From NCBI GenBank assembly GCA_025963725.1, contig JAOQAE010000002.1, forward strand, positions 633,221-697,220: 64,000 bases of DNA. The letters are read 5' to 3'. The notes beneath the pieces are model-generated. The model saw only the letters and a list, made by a program, of their open reading frames with translations. It made no database searches and was not told where the DNA came from. How positions within the stretch are numbered: the stretch's first letter is position 1; every line of letters begins with the position of its first letter. The translations under genes and the position numbers were made by a program. Positions 1 to 9,414 of this stretch are shown piece by piece. The DNA comes from Bacteroidota bacterium (GTDB taxonomy: Bacteria > Bacteroidota > Bacteroidia > 2-12-FULL-35-15).

Positions 1-16
1 TAAAGGTTATAATTAA

Positions 17-44
17 AATGCCTCTCCGTTGGAGGGGCATTTTT
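17..44 (+). terminator. Rho-independent terminator of a gene left of the window
   Basis: A GC-rich hairpin (ATGCCTC / GAGGGGCAT) is followed by a T-run. No gene precedes it inside the window, so it probably ends a plus-strand gene that lies to the left. Confidence 0.6.
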
Positions 45-110
45 GTTTTGTCATTCCGAGCCTGCCCGAGGGATCTTATTCTGTGAGAAAACAAACAGTG
101 ACGAACTCTA

Positions 111-454
111 CCCGCGTTCTCGATACATTTTTCCGAAAAGGAAAAACACTCGAACTGACACCCGCACAGTACGTCAATCATAATCCATCAAAGCGTCGAA
201 GACGATGGATCATTTTTGATCATAAACATCTTAAATGATCAGCGTACCATTACACCCAGCCAATTCTTTGCGTCTTTGCGAGAAAAATACAGCGCGCCCG
301 CGTTCTCGATACATTTTTCCGAAAAGGAAAAACACTCGAACTGACAACACAGTACGTCAATCATAATCCATCATAAGCGTCGAAGACGAGAAAACAACAA
401 CCCGCCCGCGTTCTCGATACATTTTTCCGAAAAGGAAAAACACTCGAACTGACA
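111..454. repeat. Three copies of a 50-bp dispersed intergenic repeat
   Basis: The same 50-bp unit, beginning CCCGCGTTCTCGATACATTT and ending CACTCGAACTGACA, occurs at 111-160, 297-346 and 405-454. Inside it TTTTTCC and GGAAAAA form a hairpin. Copies 1 and 2 are followed by a second module (ACGTCAATCATAATCCATC ... AGCGTCGAAGACG). A longer inverted version lies between ispE and carB (about 13286-13430). The stretch 1-530 has no credible gene; a 69-codon ORF through it is built from the repeat. Confidence 0.85.
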
Positions 455-472
455 GCCCACCGGCCAAAAACA

Positions 473-503
473 AAAACACCCGGGTATACGGCCCGGGCAT
501 TTT
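473..503 (-). terminator. Terminator of the MORN-like gene
   Basis: On the minus strand a CCCGGG...CCCGGG stem is followed by a T-run, about 35 bases past the stop codon of the minus-strand gene ending at 535. Confidence 0.6.
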
Positions 504-534
504 CGCTCTCTCTAAACAATCTAATTATTATTAC

Positions 535-1095
535 TTACTTAGATTTTGTGCTTAAAAGTGTTCCATTCTTGAATACCTGCTCATTCACCACATTCCCTTT
601 TTCATCCCACCATGTCCAAACGCCATCTTTTCTCCCTTCATTATCATAGGAACCCTTGTAATTCTTTGTTCCGTTCTCATAGTAGCCGGTCCATTCGCCT
701 TTGTAAATCATTCCGCTGGCAATTGTACCCTCGCTGCTGATCACGCCATTCTTATTGTAATAAACGGCTTTGCCGCTTGTAAAATCAAGGATCGCTTCGG
801 TTTGTCCGTTCTCGTACACCGATTTCCAGGTGCCAACCATTGTTCCGTTGCTGTAATATTCTTCCGACCTCAGGCTGCCATTCTCAAACCAAGTGGTCCA
901 TTTGCCATCCTTCACTTCAGCACCCATTTTGCGGGCCTGCTCCTCCTTTGTGTCTGAGCTGCTTATTTTTGCATCCCCGATCACCATGCCTTCCGACTTT
1001 TTATTCCCGTTAGGCCAGTTCGTTGTTACTGTATTCTGAGCATTTACAGCAATGAAAGCCATTACAGCTGAAATTGCCAATATGATTCTTTTCAT
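535..1095 (-). CDS. Secreted MORN-variant repeat protein
   Basis: A 186-residue protein with an N-terminal signal peptide (hydrophobic residues 4-19 ending VNAQ). The rest is a series of about 20-residue repeats of the type WxxWFENGSLRSEEYYSNG, WKSVYENGQ and WTGYYENGTKNYKGSYDN, the MORN_2/YwqK-like pattern common in exported Bacteroidota proteins. These repeats form beta-hairpin solenoids; no enzymatic residues are evident. It is divergent from the ABC ATPase gene and has its own -7 box (1120-1127, read on the minus strand) and terminator, so it is probably monocistronic. The substrate or partner is unknown. Confidence 0.8.
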   Translation of the reverse strand: MKRIILAISAVMAFIAVNAQNTVTTNWPNGNKKSEGMVIGDAKISSSDTKEEQARKMGAEVKDGKWTTWFENGSLRSEEYYSNGTMVGTWKSVYENGQTEAILDFTSGKAVYYNKNGVISSEGTIASGMIYKGEWTGYYENGTKNYKGSYDNEGRKDGVWTWWDEKGNVVNEQVFKNGTLLSTKSK

Positions 1096-1119
1096 TTTTA
1101 CCTTTAGTTTTTACGGGTA

Positions 1120-1127
1120 CAAAATTA
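1120..1127 (-). promoter_or_regulatory. -7 box (TAATTTTG) for the MORN-like gene
   Basis: CAAAATTA on the plus strand reads TAATTTTG on the minus strand, an exact match to TAnnTTTG, 25 bp upstream of the start codon. The 21-bp-phased repeats found at other promoters are not present here. Confidence 0.55.
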
Positions 1128-1223
1128 GGCAAAAAACCTAAGATCACCTATAATTGCGGAATTCCGGGAGAGGTTAAAAACATGCTCATATCTTTCCGGG
1201 AATCCCACTCCCTTAGTAGATGA

Positions 1224-1231
1224 TAATTTTG
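1224..1231 (+). promoter_or_regulatory. -7 box (TAATTTTG) for the ABC transporter operon
   Basis: Exact TAnnTTTG match about 120 bp before the ATPase start codon at 1351, implying a 5' leader of a little over 100 nt. A start within ORF 1296-1544 is not supported. Confidence 0.45.
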
Positions 1232-1350
1232 TAATATTGGTTGCATCCACAGAAAAAAAAATTAAAATGGCCGGGAAAGCCCGGTTTGTAACTAAATGAA
1301 CACCCTGCCGTCATACGCCGGACCAACAACTAAATATAACACTGAACCTC

Positions 1351-2217
1351 ATGGATTTAAAGATCAGCAACCTTTCAAAAACCTATTCAAACGGGCTAAA
1401 AGCATTGAACAATATCAACCTGGAGATCGGCAGCGGCATGTTTGGGCTGCTGGGGCCCAACGGAGCGGGAAAATCCTCACTGATGCGCACCATTGCCACC
1501 TTGCAGGAAGCCGACAGCGGTACGATCACGCTGGGCGACATTGATGTGGTAAAGCAGAAGGATGAAGTGAGAAAAGTGCTGGGCTACCTGCCGCAGGATT
1601 TTGGCTTTTACCCGAAAGTATCGGCCTGGGACATGATCAATCATTTCGCGATCCTGAAAGGCATTTCCAACCCGAAGGAGCGCAAGGAGATCTGCGAGGC
1701 GCTGCTGAACCAGACCAACCTGTTTGAAGCCCGCAAGCGTAACATCGGCGACTATTCCGGGGGAATGCGCCAGCGCTTCGGCATTGCACAGGCGCTTTTA
1801 GGCAACCCAAAGCTGGTGATCGTGGATGAGCCTACCGCGGGGCTCGACCCGATGGAGCGCAACCGCTTCCATAACCTGCTGAGCGAGATCGGTGAGAATG
1901 TGATCGTGATCCTTTCCACGCACATTGTGGACGATGTAAGGAACCTCTGCTCCAAAATGGTGATCATGAACCAGGGCACCATCCTGCTTTCCGGGCAGCC
2001 GGCACAAACCATCGAACAGATGAAAGGAAAGATCTGGATGAAAATGATCGATAAGGCAGAGCTGGCAGAGCATAAGACCGCTTTCAAGGTGATCTCCACG
2101 AAAGTGGTGGAAGGCAAGATCCAGGTGCATGTGTACAGCGATAACCAGCCGGATACCGCTTTTATGAGCATGAACCCCGACCTCGAGGATGTTTATTTTG
2201 CAACCATCACAAATTAG
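1351..2217 (+). CDS. ABC transporter ATP-binding protein
   Basis: A 288-residue ATPase with a complete nucleotide-binding domain: Walker A GPNGAGKS (35-42), Q-loop Q82, signature YSGGM (135-139), Walker B LVIVDE (155-160) and switch H191. The order and spacing match the CcmA/NatA-type family that pairs with ABC-2 permeases. The C-terminal 70 residues form the accessory domain usual for the family. The next gene, 67 bp downstream on the same strand, encodes an ABC-2 permease fused to a peptidase, so the two very likely form one complex in the inner membrane. The substrate cannot be read from sequence. Confidence 0.93.
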   Translation: MDLKISNLSKTYSNGLKALNNINLEIGSGMFGLLGPNGAGKSSLMRTIATLQEADSGTITLGDIDVVKQKDEVRKVLGYLPQDFGFYPKVSAWDMINHFAILKGISNPKERKEICEALLNQTNLFEARKRNIGDYSGGMRQRFGIAQALLGNPKLVIVDEPTAGLDPMERNRFHNLLSEIGENVIVILSTHIVDDVRNLCSKMVIMNQGTILLSGQPAQTIEQMKGKIWMKMIDKAELAEHKTAFKVISTKVVEGKIQVHVYSDNQPDTAFMSMNPDLEDVYFATITN

Positions 2218-2238
2218 AACGGATCGCGGATCATTACG

Positions 2239-2256
2239 TCCCGATAGCTATCGGGA
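2239..2256. repeat. Short intergenic palindrome
   Basis: TCCCGATAGCTATCGGGA is a perfect 18-bp palindrome between the ATPase and permease genes. From memory, this palindrome is frequent between genes in Bacteroidota. It lacks a T-run, so it is not an obvious terminator. Confidence 0.7.
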
Positions 2257-2284
2257 TTACGAATACACACATTAACAAAACAAT

Positions 2285-5200
2285 ATGTTTCTACAGATCT
2301 TTCTTTTCGAATTAAAGCTCTGGCTTAAAAAGCCGGCCACCTATATTTTCTTTCTCATCTTCATGCTGCTTTCCATCCTTTACACCTCTGCGATCGCAGG
2401 GCTGCTGGGCGGGGCAAGCGAGGACAGCAACATCATCATTAATTCTGCCACTGCTATCGCCGGGGTCCTGAACGGGCTCAATACCGACCTGATCGGATCG
2501 ATCATCCTGATCACGATCATAGCCCCGGCAGTGTACAAGGATTTCCAGTACAACATGCATCCCCTGCTCTTCACCAAGCCGATCAGCAAATTCGGGTATA
2601 TGTTCGGGCGCTTCTCGGCGGCATTTTTAGTCGCGCTGTTCGTATTGTCGGCAAATGCATTCGGGCACATGATCACCTGCACCTTTCCGGGCATTGAGCC
2701 GGAGAAGCTTGGGCCGTTCAGCATCATGAACTACCTGCAACCTTTTCTTTATTTTGTTATTCCGAACACGCTGCTCATTGGTGCCATCTTCTTTTCATTC
2801 GTCACCTTTTCCCGCAACATGATCGCAGGCTACGTTGGCTGCGTGGCGCTGATCCTCGTAAAGGGAATTTCCTCGGCATTGCTGCAGGATCTCGATAACC
2901 AGTCGCTGGCCGCTGTGCTGGAGCCTTTCGGCGACCAGGCACTGAACAAAGTGACGCAATACTGGTCGCCGGCCGAACAAAATACGCTTCCCCTGCCGTT
3001 CGAAGGCGTATTGCTTTACAACCGCCTGCTCTGGTTTGGAATAGGATTGGGAATTACAGCGCTTACCTACCTCCGCTTCCGTTTCAGCCAGTTCAACGAG
3101 CCGATCTCGTTCTTCAGGAGCAAGAAAAAAGAGATGCTTTCGCTGGCATCGGCGCCGGTGCAGGCTTTGTCCGACATCCCGAAACCTACACAAACCTTCA
3201 CGATCGAATACAGCTGGTACCAGACCTGGTTCCTCGCGAAATTCGAATTTTACAAGATCGTTAAAAGCATTTTCTTCCTCATCATTGTCGCGCTCAGCAT
3301 TCTTACGCTGGTGCTTGTCACTACCCAGCTCGGGCTGATCTACGGAACCTCCACTTATCCCGTAACCTACCAGATCCTGCAGATCGGCGGGGCTACCTTC
3401 CAGTTCTTCATGCTGATCCTCATCGTGTTCTACGCAGGTATTGTTGTATGGCGCGAGCGCGATTCCAAGGTGGAAGAGCTCGTGGGAACGGCGCCATTAA
3501 AGCCATACGTAGGCTTTACATCAAAGCTGATCGCATTGGTGCTGGTGCAGATCGTGCTGCTGGTCGTGATCATGATCACCGGCATGCTGATCCAGATGTA
3601 CAACGGTTATTACAACGTGGAGCCTGTTCAGTATCTCAAGGAGCTGTTCGGCTTCAAGCTGATCGGGCTGATCCTGATCTGCATCATGTCAATGGCCGTG
3701 CAGGTGATCGTGAACAACAAATACGTGGGCTATTTTGTAGCCGTGCTGATCCTCATGCTTATTCCGTTTGCATTCGGGCTCCTTGAATGGAACGCACCGC
3801 TGTTCCTTTTCAACAGCAGCGGGCCGAGGCTGCCCTATTCCGATATGAACGGCTACGGGCATTCACTCTTTTCCTTCCTTGTTTTTAAAACCTACTGGGC
3901 TTCCTTCTGCATTGCGCTGGTTATCCTTTCCAACCTGCTCTGGGTAAGGGGAAAGGAAAAAGGCCTGAGAAACCGCTTCCGCATTGCAAGAACACTTTTC
4001 AACCGCAAAGCAAAGGTCGCCATCAGCCTGTCGCTGCTTGTTTTCCTTGTATGCGGCGGATTCATTTACTACAATACGCACATTCTTAACAAAGGCCTTT
4101 CCTCCACGGAGCAGGAAAAAGCGCAGGCCGAGTTTGAGAAGAAATACAAGCGCTACTCAAAAACGCAGCAGCCGCGGATCGTTGCGGCGAACTGGAACGT
4201 GGATATTTTCCCGCAGGAGCGCGGCGCCAATATGAAAGGCTATTACATGCTGAAAAACAAAAGCAACAGGAATGTGGACAGCATCATACTTAACATGTTC
4301 TCAACGATCACCGTCAATGAATTCAAATTTGCAAGCCCTGCAACACGCGTGCTGGAAGACAAGGACAATGGGTTTTATATTTATAAGCTTGCTTCTCCTT
4401 TAAAGCCGGGCGATTCGGTGAGGCTCGACATTGACCTCTCCTATTTCCCGAAAGGGTTCAGCGGTTCGGATGCAGGCAGCGCCATCGTTTACAATGGCAC
4501 TTTCTTCAACAGCCAGTACCTCCCGTCATTGGGATACATTGCCGATGGCGAGCTTTCGGAAGACAGCGCAAGAAAGAAATACGGGTTGCCTAAAAAAGAG
4601 CGCATGGCAGATGTGAACGACAGCCTTGCACGGATGAACACATACATCAGCAGCGATGCGGACTGGATAGATTTTGAATGCACGCTGAGCACGGTACCTG
4701 ACCAGATCGCGATAGCGCCGGGCTACCTGCTGAAGGAATGGGAACAGGATGGCAGAAGATATTTCCATTACAAGATGGATTGCAAGATCCTGAATTTCTA
4801 TTCGTTCATGTCGGCACGCTATGAAATAAAGCGCGACAGCTGGAACGGAATTCCCATTGAGATCTATTATCACAAAGGGCATGAGTACAACCTCGAGCGT
4901 ATGATCAACGGAATTAAAAAAGGGCTTGCCTATTATACCAAGAACTTCAGCCCTTACCAGCACAGGCAGGTAAGGATCATTGAATTCCCGCGTTATGCCA
5001 CATTCGCGCAATCGTTCCCGAATACGATCCCGTTCTCGGAAGGCATCGGCTTTATTGCGAAGGTGGATGACAACGATCCCGAATCGATCGACTACCCGTT
5101 CTATGTCACGGCGCACGAAGTGGCGCATCAATGGTGGGCACACCAGGTGATCGGCGGAAATGTGCAGGGCGCCACGCTGATGTCGGAAACCATGTCGCAA

Positions 5201-5956
5201 TACTCCGCATTGATGGTAATGGAAAAAGAATTCGGAAAGCAGGCCATGAAAAAGTTCCTGAAATACGAGATGAACCAATACTTAAAAGGCAGGACGCTGG
5301 AAGGCAAGAAAGAGCGGCCGCTGATGCTGTGCGAGAACCAGCAATACATTCACTACAACAAGGGAAGCGTGGTGATGTACGCGCTGAAGGACTACATCGG
5401 CGAGGATTCGCTGAATGCGGCGCTGGCGAAGTATATTAAAAAAGTGGCTTACCAGGAGCCGCCGTACACCACCTCCACCGAGTTCATCGGCTACCTGAGA
5501 GCGGCAACTCCCGACAGCCTGAAATACATCATCAACGATATGTTCGAGACGATCACGATCTATGAGAACAAAACCACGCAATGCTCCTACACGAAAACGA
5601 AAGAGGGAAAATACCTCGTGAAGATTACCGTGGAGTGCAAAAAAATGAAATCGGACAGCATCGGGAAAATGAAAACAGTGCCGGCTGCCGACTGGATCGA
5701 CATTGGTGTTTTCGGGCTGAAGGAGGAGAAAGGCGGAAAGAAGACCGAAACGGAGCTGTACCTGCAGAAGCGCAAGATCGACAAGGAGAAAATGGTATTT
5801 GAGATCACCGTGGATGAAGAGCCTGTGAAAGTGGGGATCGATCCGTACAACAAGCTGATCGACCGCACGCCGGACAATAATACAAGATCGCTGAAGGGCG
5901 GTGATAAAGAGGTTCCGGAAAATGGCGAGAATGTGACGATACAGATCGGCGGATAG
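2285..5956 (+). CDS. ABC-2 permease fused to M1 family aminopeptidase
   Basis: A 1223-residue fusion. The N-terminal half (about 1-600) has two sets of hydrophobic segments typical of ABC-2 permeases. A further membrane segment near 580-600 leads into an extracytoplasmic M1-type peptidase domain. That domain has the zinc motif HEVAH (944-948) followed by WW and a candidate third ligand E968 in LMSETMSQY. The gap from the second His to this Glu is 19 residues, whereas classical M1 enzymes have 18. The upstream ATPase is its likely partner. Permease/M1 fusions are known in Bacteroidota, but their role is unclear; processing of exported peptides coupled to transport is a guess. Confidence 0.88.
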   Translation: MFLQIFLFELKLWLKKPATYIFFLIFMLLSILYTSAIAGLLGGASEDSNIIINSATAIAGVLNGLNTDLIGSIILITIIAPAVYKDFQYNMHPLLFTKPISKFGYMFGRFSAAFLVALFVLSANAFGHMITCTFPGIEPEKLGPFSIMNYLQPFLYFVIPNTLLIGAIFFSFVTFSRNMIAGYVGCVALILVKGISSALLQDLDNQSLAAVLEPFGDQALNKVTQYWSPAEQNTLPLPFEGVLLYNRLLWFGIGLGITALTYLRFRFSQFNEPISFFRSKKKEMLSLASAPVQALSDIPKPTQTFTIEYSWYQTWFLAKFEFYKIVKSIFFLIIVALSILTLVLVTTQLGLIYGTSTYPVTYQILQIGGATFQFFMLILIVFYAGIVVWRERDSKVEELVGTAPLKPYVGFTSKLIALVLVQIVLLVVIMITGMLIQMYNGYYNVEPVQYLKELFGFKLIGLILICIMSMAVQVIVNNKYVGYFVAVLILMLIPFAFGLLEWNAPLFLFNSSGPRLPYSDMNGYGHSLFSFLVFKTYWASFCIALVILSNLLWVRGKEKGLRNRFRIARTLFNRKAKVAISLSLLVFLVCGGFIYYNTHILNKGLSSTEQEKAQAEFEKKYKRYSKTQQPRIVAANWNVDIFPQERGANMKGYYMLKNKSNRNVDSIILNMFSTITVNEFKFASPATRVLEDKDNGFYIYKLASPLKPGDSVRLDIDLSYFPKGFSGSDAGSAIVYNGTFFNSQYLPSLGYIADGELSEDSARKKYGLPKKERMADVNDSLARMNTYISSDADWIDFECTLSTVPDQIAIAPGYLLKEWEQDGRRYFHYKMDCKILNFYSFMSARYEIKRDSWNGIPIEIYYHKGHEYNLERMINGIKKGLAYYTKNFSPYQHRQVRIIEFPRYATFAQSFPNTIPFSEGIGFIAKVDDNDPESIDYPFYVTAHEVAHQWWAHQVIGGNVQGATLMSETMSQYSALMVMEKEFGKQAMKKFLKYEMNQYLKGRTLEGKKERPLMLCENQQYIHYNKGSVVMYALKDYIGEDSLNAALAKYIKKVAYQEPPYTTSTEFIGYLRAATPDSLKYIINDMFETITIYENKTTQCSYTKTKEGKYLVKITVECKKMKSDSIGKMKTVPAADWIDIGVFGLKEEKGGKKTETELYLQKRKIDKEKMVFEITVDEEPVKVGIDPYNKLIDRTPDNNTRSLKGGDKEVPENGENVTIQIGG

Positions 5957-5970
5957 CTTATTACTGCATC

Positions 5971-6411
5971 CTATTCGCTTTCTTTCTCCTCGAACGGCTG
6001 TATGTCGGGCCTTGGAATGATCTTCACATCTTCCGGTATGGTGATGTCGAACAGGCTTTGCCAGGCGCCGGAGACCCGCTGCGGAGAAAATTCAAACTCG
6101 CGGCTGAAGTGCCTCCAGTTGCGAAGCAGAAAAGATCTGATCCCGGGATCGTAGCTTACGCCGGCAGCTTCTTCATCACCCTTTCGCATCGGCCTGATCT
6201 TCCAAAGCTCTACAATGCAAAGCGCCTTGCCGGCACTGCTGCCCACGGAGTTTGTTTTCCCGCAGCAGATCACCACATCGCCGCGGTAGCTGAAAGCCCT
6301 GTGCCTTGTTTCAATTGTTTTTTCGCCGGTCTTGATCCAATCGGCATAAGGCGCGCCGGCATAGTTGTTCATTATTAAAGCCTTGTAGGTTTTTCTGCTT
6401 TTATCCATCAC
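5971..6411 (-). CDS. ASCH-domain protein
   Basis: A 146-residue soluble protein. Its N-terminal part (ALIMNNYAGAPYADWIKTGE, KTIETRHRAFSYRGDVVIC) has the ASCH pattern of a W-x-x-I-x-x-G-x-K-T-I-E-x-R stretch followed by YRG and a hydrophobic strand; ASCH folds resemble PUA RNA-binding domains. It is last of three minus-strand genes (start 9179), 38 bp after the DUF1304 gene, and converges with the permease fusion, leaving only 14 bp between stop codons. An RNA- or nucleotide-related role is family inference. The first two codons are both Met, so the start could be one codon later. Confidence 0.7.
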   Translation of the reverse strand: MMDKSRKTYKALIMNNYAGAPYADWIKTGEKTIETRHRAFSYRGDVVICCGKTNSVGSSAGKALCIVELWKIRPMRKGDEEAAGVSYDPGIRSFLLRNWRHFSREFEFSPQRVSGAWQSLFDITIPEDVKIIPRPDIQPFEEKESE

Positions 6412-6449
6412 AGAATTTATTCAAAGTCTGTTCCAGCCAAAATGGTTTG

Positions 6450-6830
6450 TTAACCTTTACGCAGCGCAGCTTCAACTACAAACAGCCCGATGGTGATCAG
6501 GGCGGGGAGCGCCTGCACCACGAAGATCTTCCTTGATGCGGTGAATGCCCCGTAAATTCCCGCAACAGAAACACAGCAAAGGAAGAACAAAGCGACATTC
6601 ACATGCCATTCGGCGTTTTGTATAAACAGCGACCAGATGAGCCCGGCAGCTAAAAAGCCGTTATACAATCCCTGGTTGGCAGCCAATGCTTTTGTGGGCT
6701 CGAATAATTCTTCAGGGAACTGCCTGAATACTTTCTTTGCGGTGGTAGTCCAGGCGAACATTTCGAGCCAGAGGAAATACAGGTGCTCTACAGCAACAAT
6801 AATGATGAAAATGGTAATGAGGTAGTGCAT
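6450..6830 (-). CDS. DUF1304-family small membrane protein
   Basis: A 126-residue protein with four hydrophobic segments (about 3-22, 57-72, 77-95 and 101-120). The N-terminal region EHLYFLWLEMFAW is the DUF1304 hallmark, and NQGLYNGFLAAGL is also typical. It starts 3 bp after the stop of the M1 peptidase gene, so the two are almost certainly co-transcribed. Function is unknown; the family is an integral membrane family with no known activity. Confidence 0.85.
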   Translation of the reverse strand: MHYLITIFIIIVAVEHLYFLWLEMFAWTTTAKKVFRQFPEELFEPTKALAANQGLYNGFLAAGLIWSLFIQNAEWHVNVALFFLCCVSVAGIYGAFTASRKIFVVQALPALITIGLFVVEAALRKG

Positions 6831-6833
6831 AGA

Positions 6834-9179
6834 TTATCTTTTCTCCTTCGCCTTCTGCATAAAATTAACATCGTTATTATCAAAGCGGGCGCTGCGCTTC
6901 GATTTAAAGATCTCCATGCGCGTCTTCACCTCCGCTTTCGGCCATGAGTTGTTCGACTCGTTGATATCGGCTGTTTCCCTGTAGGGATCCAGCTGAATGG
7001 ATTTTACTTCCTTGTATTTCACGAATGTTTTTGTCACTTTGTCCTCATCTTTTCTCCAGATGTATGCGCTGATCCGCTCCACCTCGCTTGTGCCATCGGC
7101 ATAGTTCCACTGGATGATGAGCGGCATTACAGCGCCTCCCTTGTTCGAGAATACAAGCTCGTAATAATAATTATTCTCGTACTTCTTAAACTCCTCATCC
7201 GTCATTGTGCTCAGCTTCGCATTTTCATCGCGGGTAAGCTTTGCCTTGTAATCATCTTCTGTAGGCTTGTTGTAATAATAATAATCGCGCAGTGAGGTAT
7301 CGATGTCTACCAGGAATTTCATCCCGCTTTCACGGTTCCTCATTTTGGAAATGTGATCGAATGCATCGGGACGGTTCACCTTCACCGGCTCTATCTTCTC
7401 CTCCACTTTAGTTCCTTTCGTAAGCGTGAATGCTTTTACGCTGTCGAGGGAAATATCCACAGGATCGGTATCATAGAACCAGGCTCTCCAGAACCAGTCG
7501 AGATCCACTCCCGACGCGTCTTCCATGGTGCGGAAGAAATCCGCGGGCGTTGGATGCTTAAACTCCCAGCGCTGTGCATACTGCTTGAAGGCAAAATCGA
7601 ACAGCTCCCTGCCCATTACCGTTTCGCGCAGGATGTTGAGCGCTGTTGCGGGCTTGCCATAAGCGTTTGCACCGAAATTATTGATGTTCTCGCTGTTGGT
7701 CATGATGGGCTCCAGCTGGTCTTTCGACATTTTCATATAATCCACGATCTTGTATGCCGGGCCGCGTGCGGAAGGATAATTGTTATCAAATTCCTGCTCC
7801 GTTAAAAACTGCACGAAGGTGTTGAGCCCTTCATCCATCCAGCTCCACTGGCGCTCATCGCTGTTCACGATCATCGGGAAGAAGTTATGTCCCACCTCGT
7901 GGATGATCACCCCGATCATCCCGTATTTTGTCTTTTCTGTGTAGGTGCCATCGGCTTCCGTCCTTCCGTAGTTGAAGCAGATCATCGGGTATTCCATCCC
8001 GTTCGCGGCTTCCACGCTGATAGCGGTTGGATAAGGATAATTAATGGTGTATTTTGAATAGGTACGAATGGTATGCGCGACTGTTTTGGTGGAATATTTA
8101 CTGTACAGCCCGTATGCTTCCTTCGGATAATAGCTCATGCACATCACGGTTTTACCCGCCTGCTTTATTCCCATTGCATCCCATACGAACTTACGCGAGC
8201 TGCCCCACGCGAAATCGCGTACATTCTCCGCGGTATAGCTCCAGGTTTTAAAATTGGCATGGTCCGGCGCTTTCTCTTTTGCTTTCGCTTCTTCCAGCGT
8301 AACGATCTCCACCGGCTTATCGCTCGTTTGGGAAGCGGTCCATTTTGCAAGCTGCGCAGGATTTAACACTTCCGCATAGTTGGAGCATACTCCTGTGGCA
8401 GCAACCACGTGGTCGGCCGGGACTTTCATCCTTACCTTAAAATTCCCGAATGCCAAAGCAAACTCTCCTCTCCCCGTGAACTGCTTGTTGTTCCATCCGC
8501 CATAATCGTTATACACACACATTCTCGGGTACCATTGCGCAATGGTGAACAGGCTGTTCCCATCGCCTTCAAAATATTCATAGCCGCCGCGGCCGCCAAC
8601 TTTCATGCGCTCCGGGATCTTATAATTCCACTTAACTTTAAAAATAAATTGCTGTCCCGGCCTTAAAGGAGCGGGAAGGTCGACACGCATCATGGTGTAA
8701 TTCACGGTGTACGACAGGCCTTTGCCGGTTGCATCCGTAAGGCTGAGGATATTCACGCCGCCATCCTTCAATTGCTTTTTCGGGTCGAGCCCTTCGAGCT
8801 GCACATCGCTGAGCGGCTGGGTTACTTTACTGCCGTCGAAATAATTGGATTCGTTGTTAGGGTTGTGCTGATTCTCATCCAGCTGCAGCCAGAGATAGCT
8901 TAGCACATCCGGGGAATTGTTATAATACGTGATCTGCCCGCTTCCTTCGAGGCGCAGCTCTTTTTCGTTAAGAAAAGCGTCGATGTCGTAATCGGCGCGC
9001 TGCTGCCAGTAATCGTTGCCGGGAGCGCCGGAGGCTGCGCGGTAGCTGTTGGGCGTAGGCAGTATGGTGCCCAGCTGCTCGAACTTATTGCCGTGATTTG
9101 ATTTGGGATTGTTCCTGATATTTTGTGCAAAGGTAAAACCTGCAGTAAGCAAGGCACAAAGAGTGATGATCTTTTTCAT
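6834..9179 (-). CDS. Secreted M1 family metallopeptidase
   Basis: A 781-residue protein with a signal peptide (MKKIITLCALLTAGFTFAQ). It has the M1 catalytic set: substrate-binding GMEYP (394-398), zinc motif HEVGH (427-431) and third ligand E450 in WSWMDEG, with the standard 18-residue gap. A long N-terminal beta domain precedes the catalytic domain. There is no T9SS sorting domain at the C terminus, so it probably stays periplasmic or is anchored in another way. It is first in an operon with the DUF1304 and ASCH genes. It is the second M1-type peptidase in the first 9 kb; sequence outside the motifs differs clearly from the fusion protein. Confidence 0.92.
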   Translation of the reverse strand: MKKIITLCALLTAGFTFAQNIRNNPKSNHGNKFEQLGTILPTPNSYRAASGAPGNDYWQQRADYDIDAFLNEKELRLEGSGQITYYNNSPDVLSYLWLQLDENQHNPNNESNYFDGSKVTQPLSDVQLEGLDPKKQLKDGGVNILSLTDATGKGLSYTVNYTMMRVDLPAPLRPGQQFIFKVKWNYKIPERMKVGGRGGYEYFEGDGNSLFTIAQWYPRMCVYNDYGGWNNKQFTGRGEFALAFGNFKVRMKVPADHVVAATGVCSNYAEVLNPAQLAKWTASQTSDKPVEIVTLEEAKAKEKAPDHANFKTWSYTAENVRDFAWGSSRKFVWDAMGIKQAGKTVMCMSYYPKEAYGLYSKYSTKTVAHTIRTYSKYTINYPYPTAISVEAANGMEYPMICFNYGRTEADGTYTEKTKYGMIGVIIHEVGHNFFPMIVNSDERQWSWMDEGLNTFVQFLTEQEFDNNYPSARGPAYKIVDYMKMSKDQLEPIMTNSENINNFGANAYGKPATALNILRETVMGRELFDFAFKQYAQRWEFKHPTPADFFRTMEDASGVDLDWFWRAWFYDTDPVDISLDSVKAFTLTKGTKVEEKIEPVKVNRPDAFDHISKMRNRESGMKFLVDIDTSLRDYYYYNKPTEDDYKAKLTRDENAKLSTMTDEEFKKYENNYYYELVFSNKGGAVMPLIIQWNYADGTSEVERISAYIWRKDEDKVTKTFVKYKEVKSIQLDPYRETADINESNNSWPKAEVKTRMEIFKSKRSARFDNNDVNFMQKAKEKR

Positions 9180-9414
9180 TCGTAATTCCTGATCTTTATG
9201 TTTAGAGAGCGCTTTATTCTGAAAGCACCAGTTAAAGCTACTGAAAAATAATAGTACGGGGAATAATAATTAGCTGACCGGCTGTATGCGCAGGATTAAT
9301 GGCAAATAACGGGGATAAATTGCGCCGGAAGCTGTTCCGGCCAATGCGGCATTAATATTGCCTTATACAGGGGAGTGGTATAAAACATCATTCATTTTCC
9401 TTATATTTGATACA

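Noticed and set aside
29-238. 69-codon ORF
   Set aside because: It runs through the repeated unit and has no start context or recognisable sequence.
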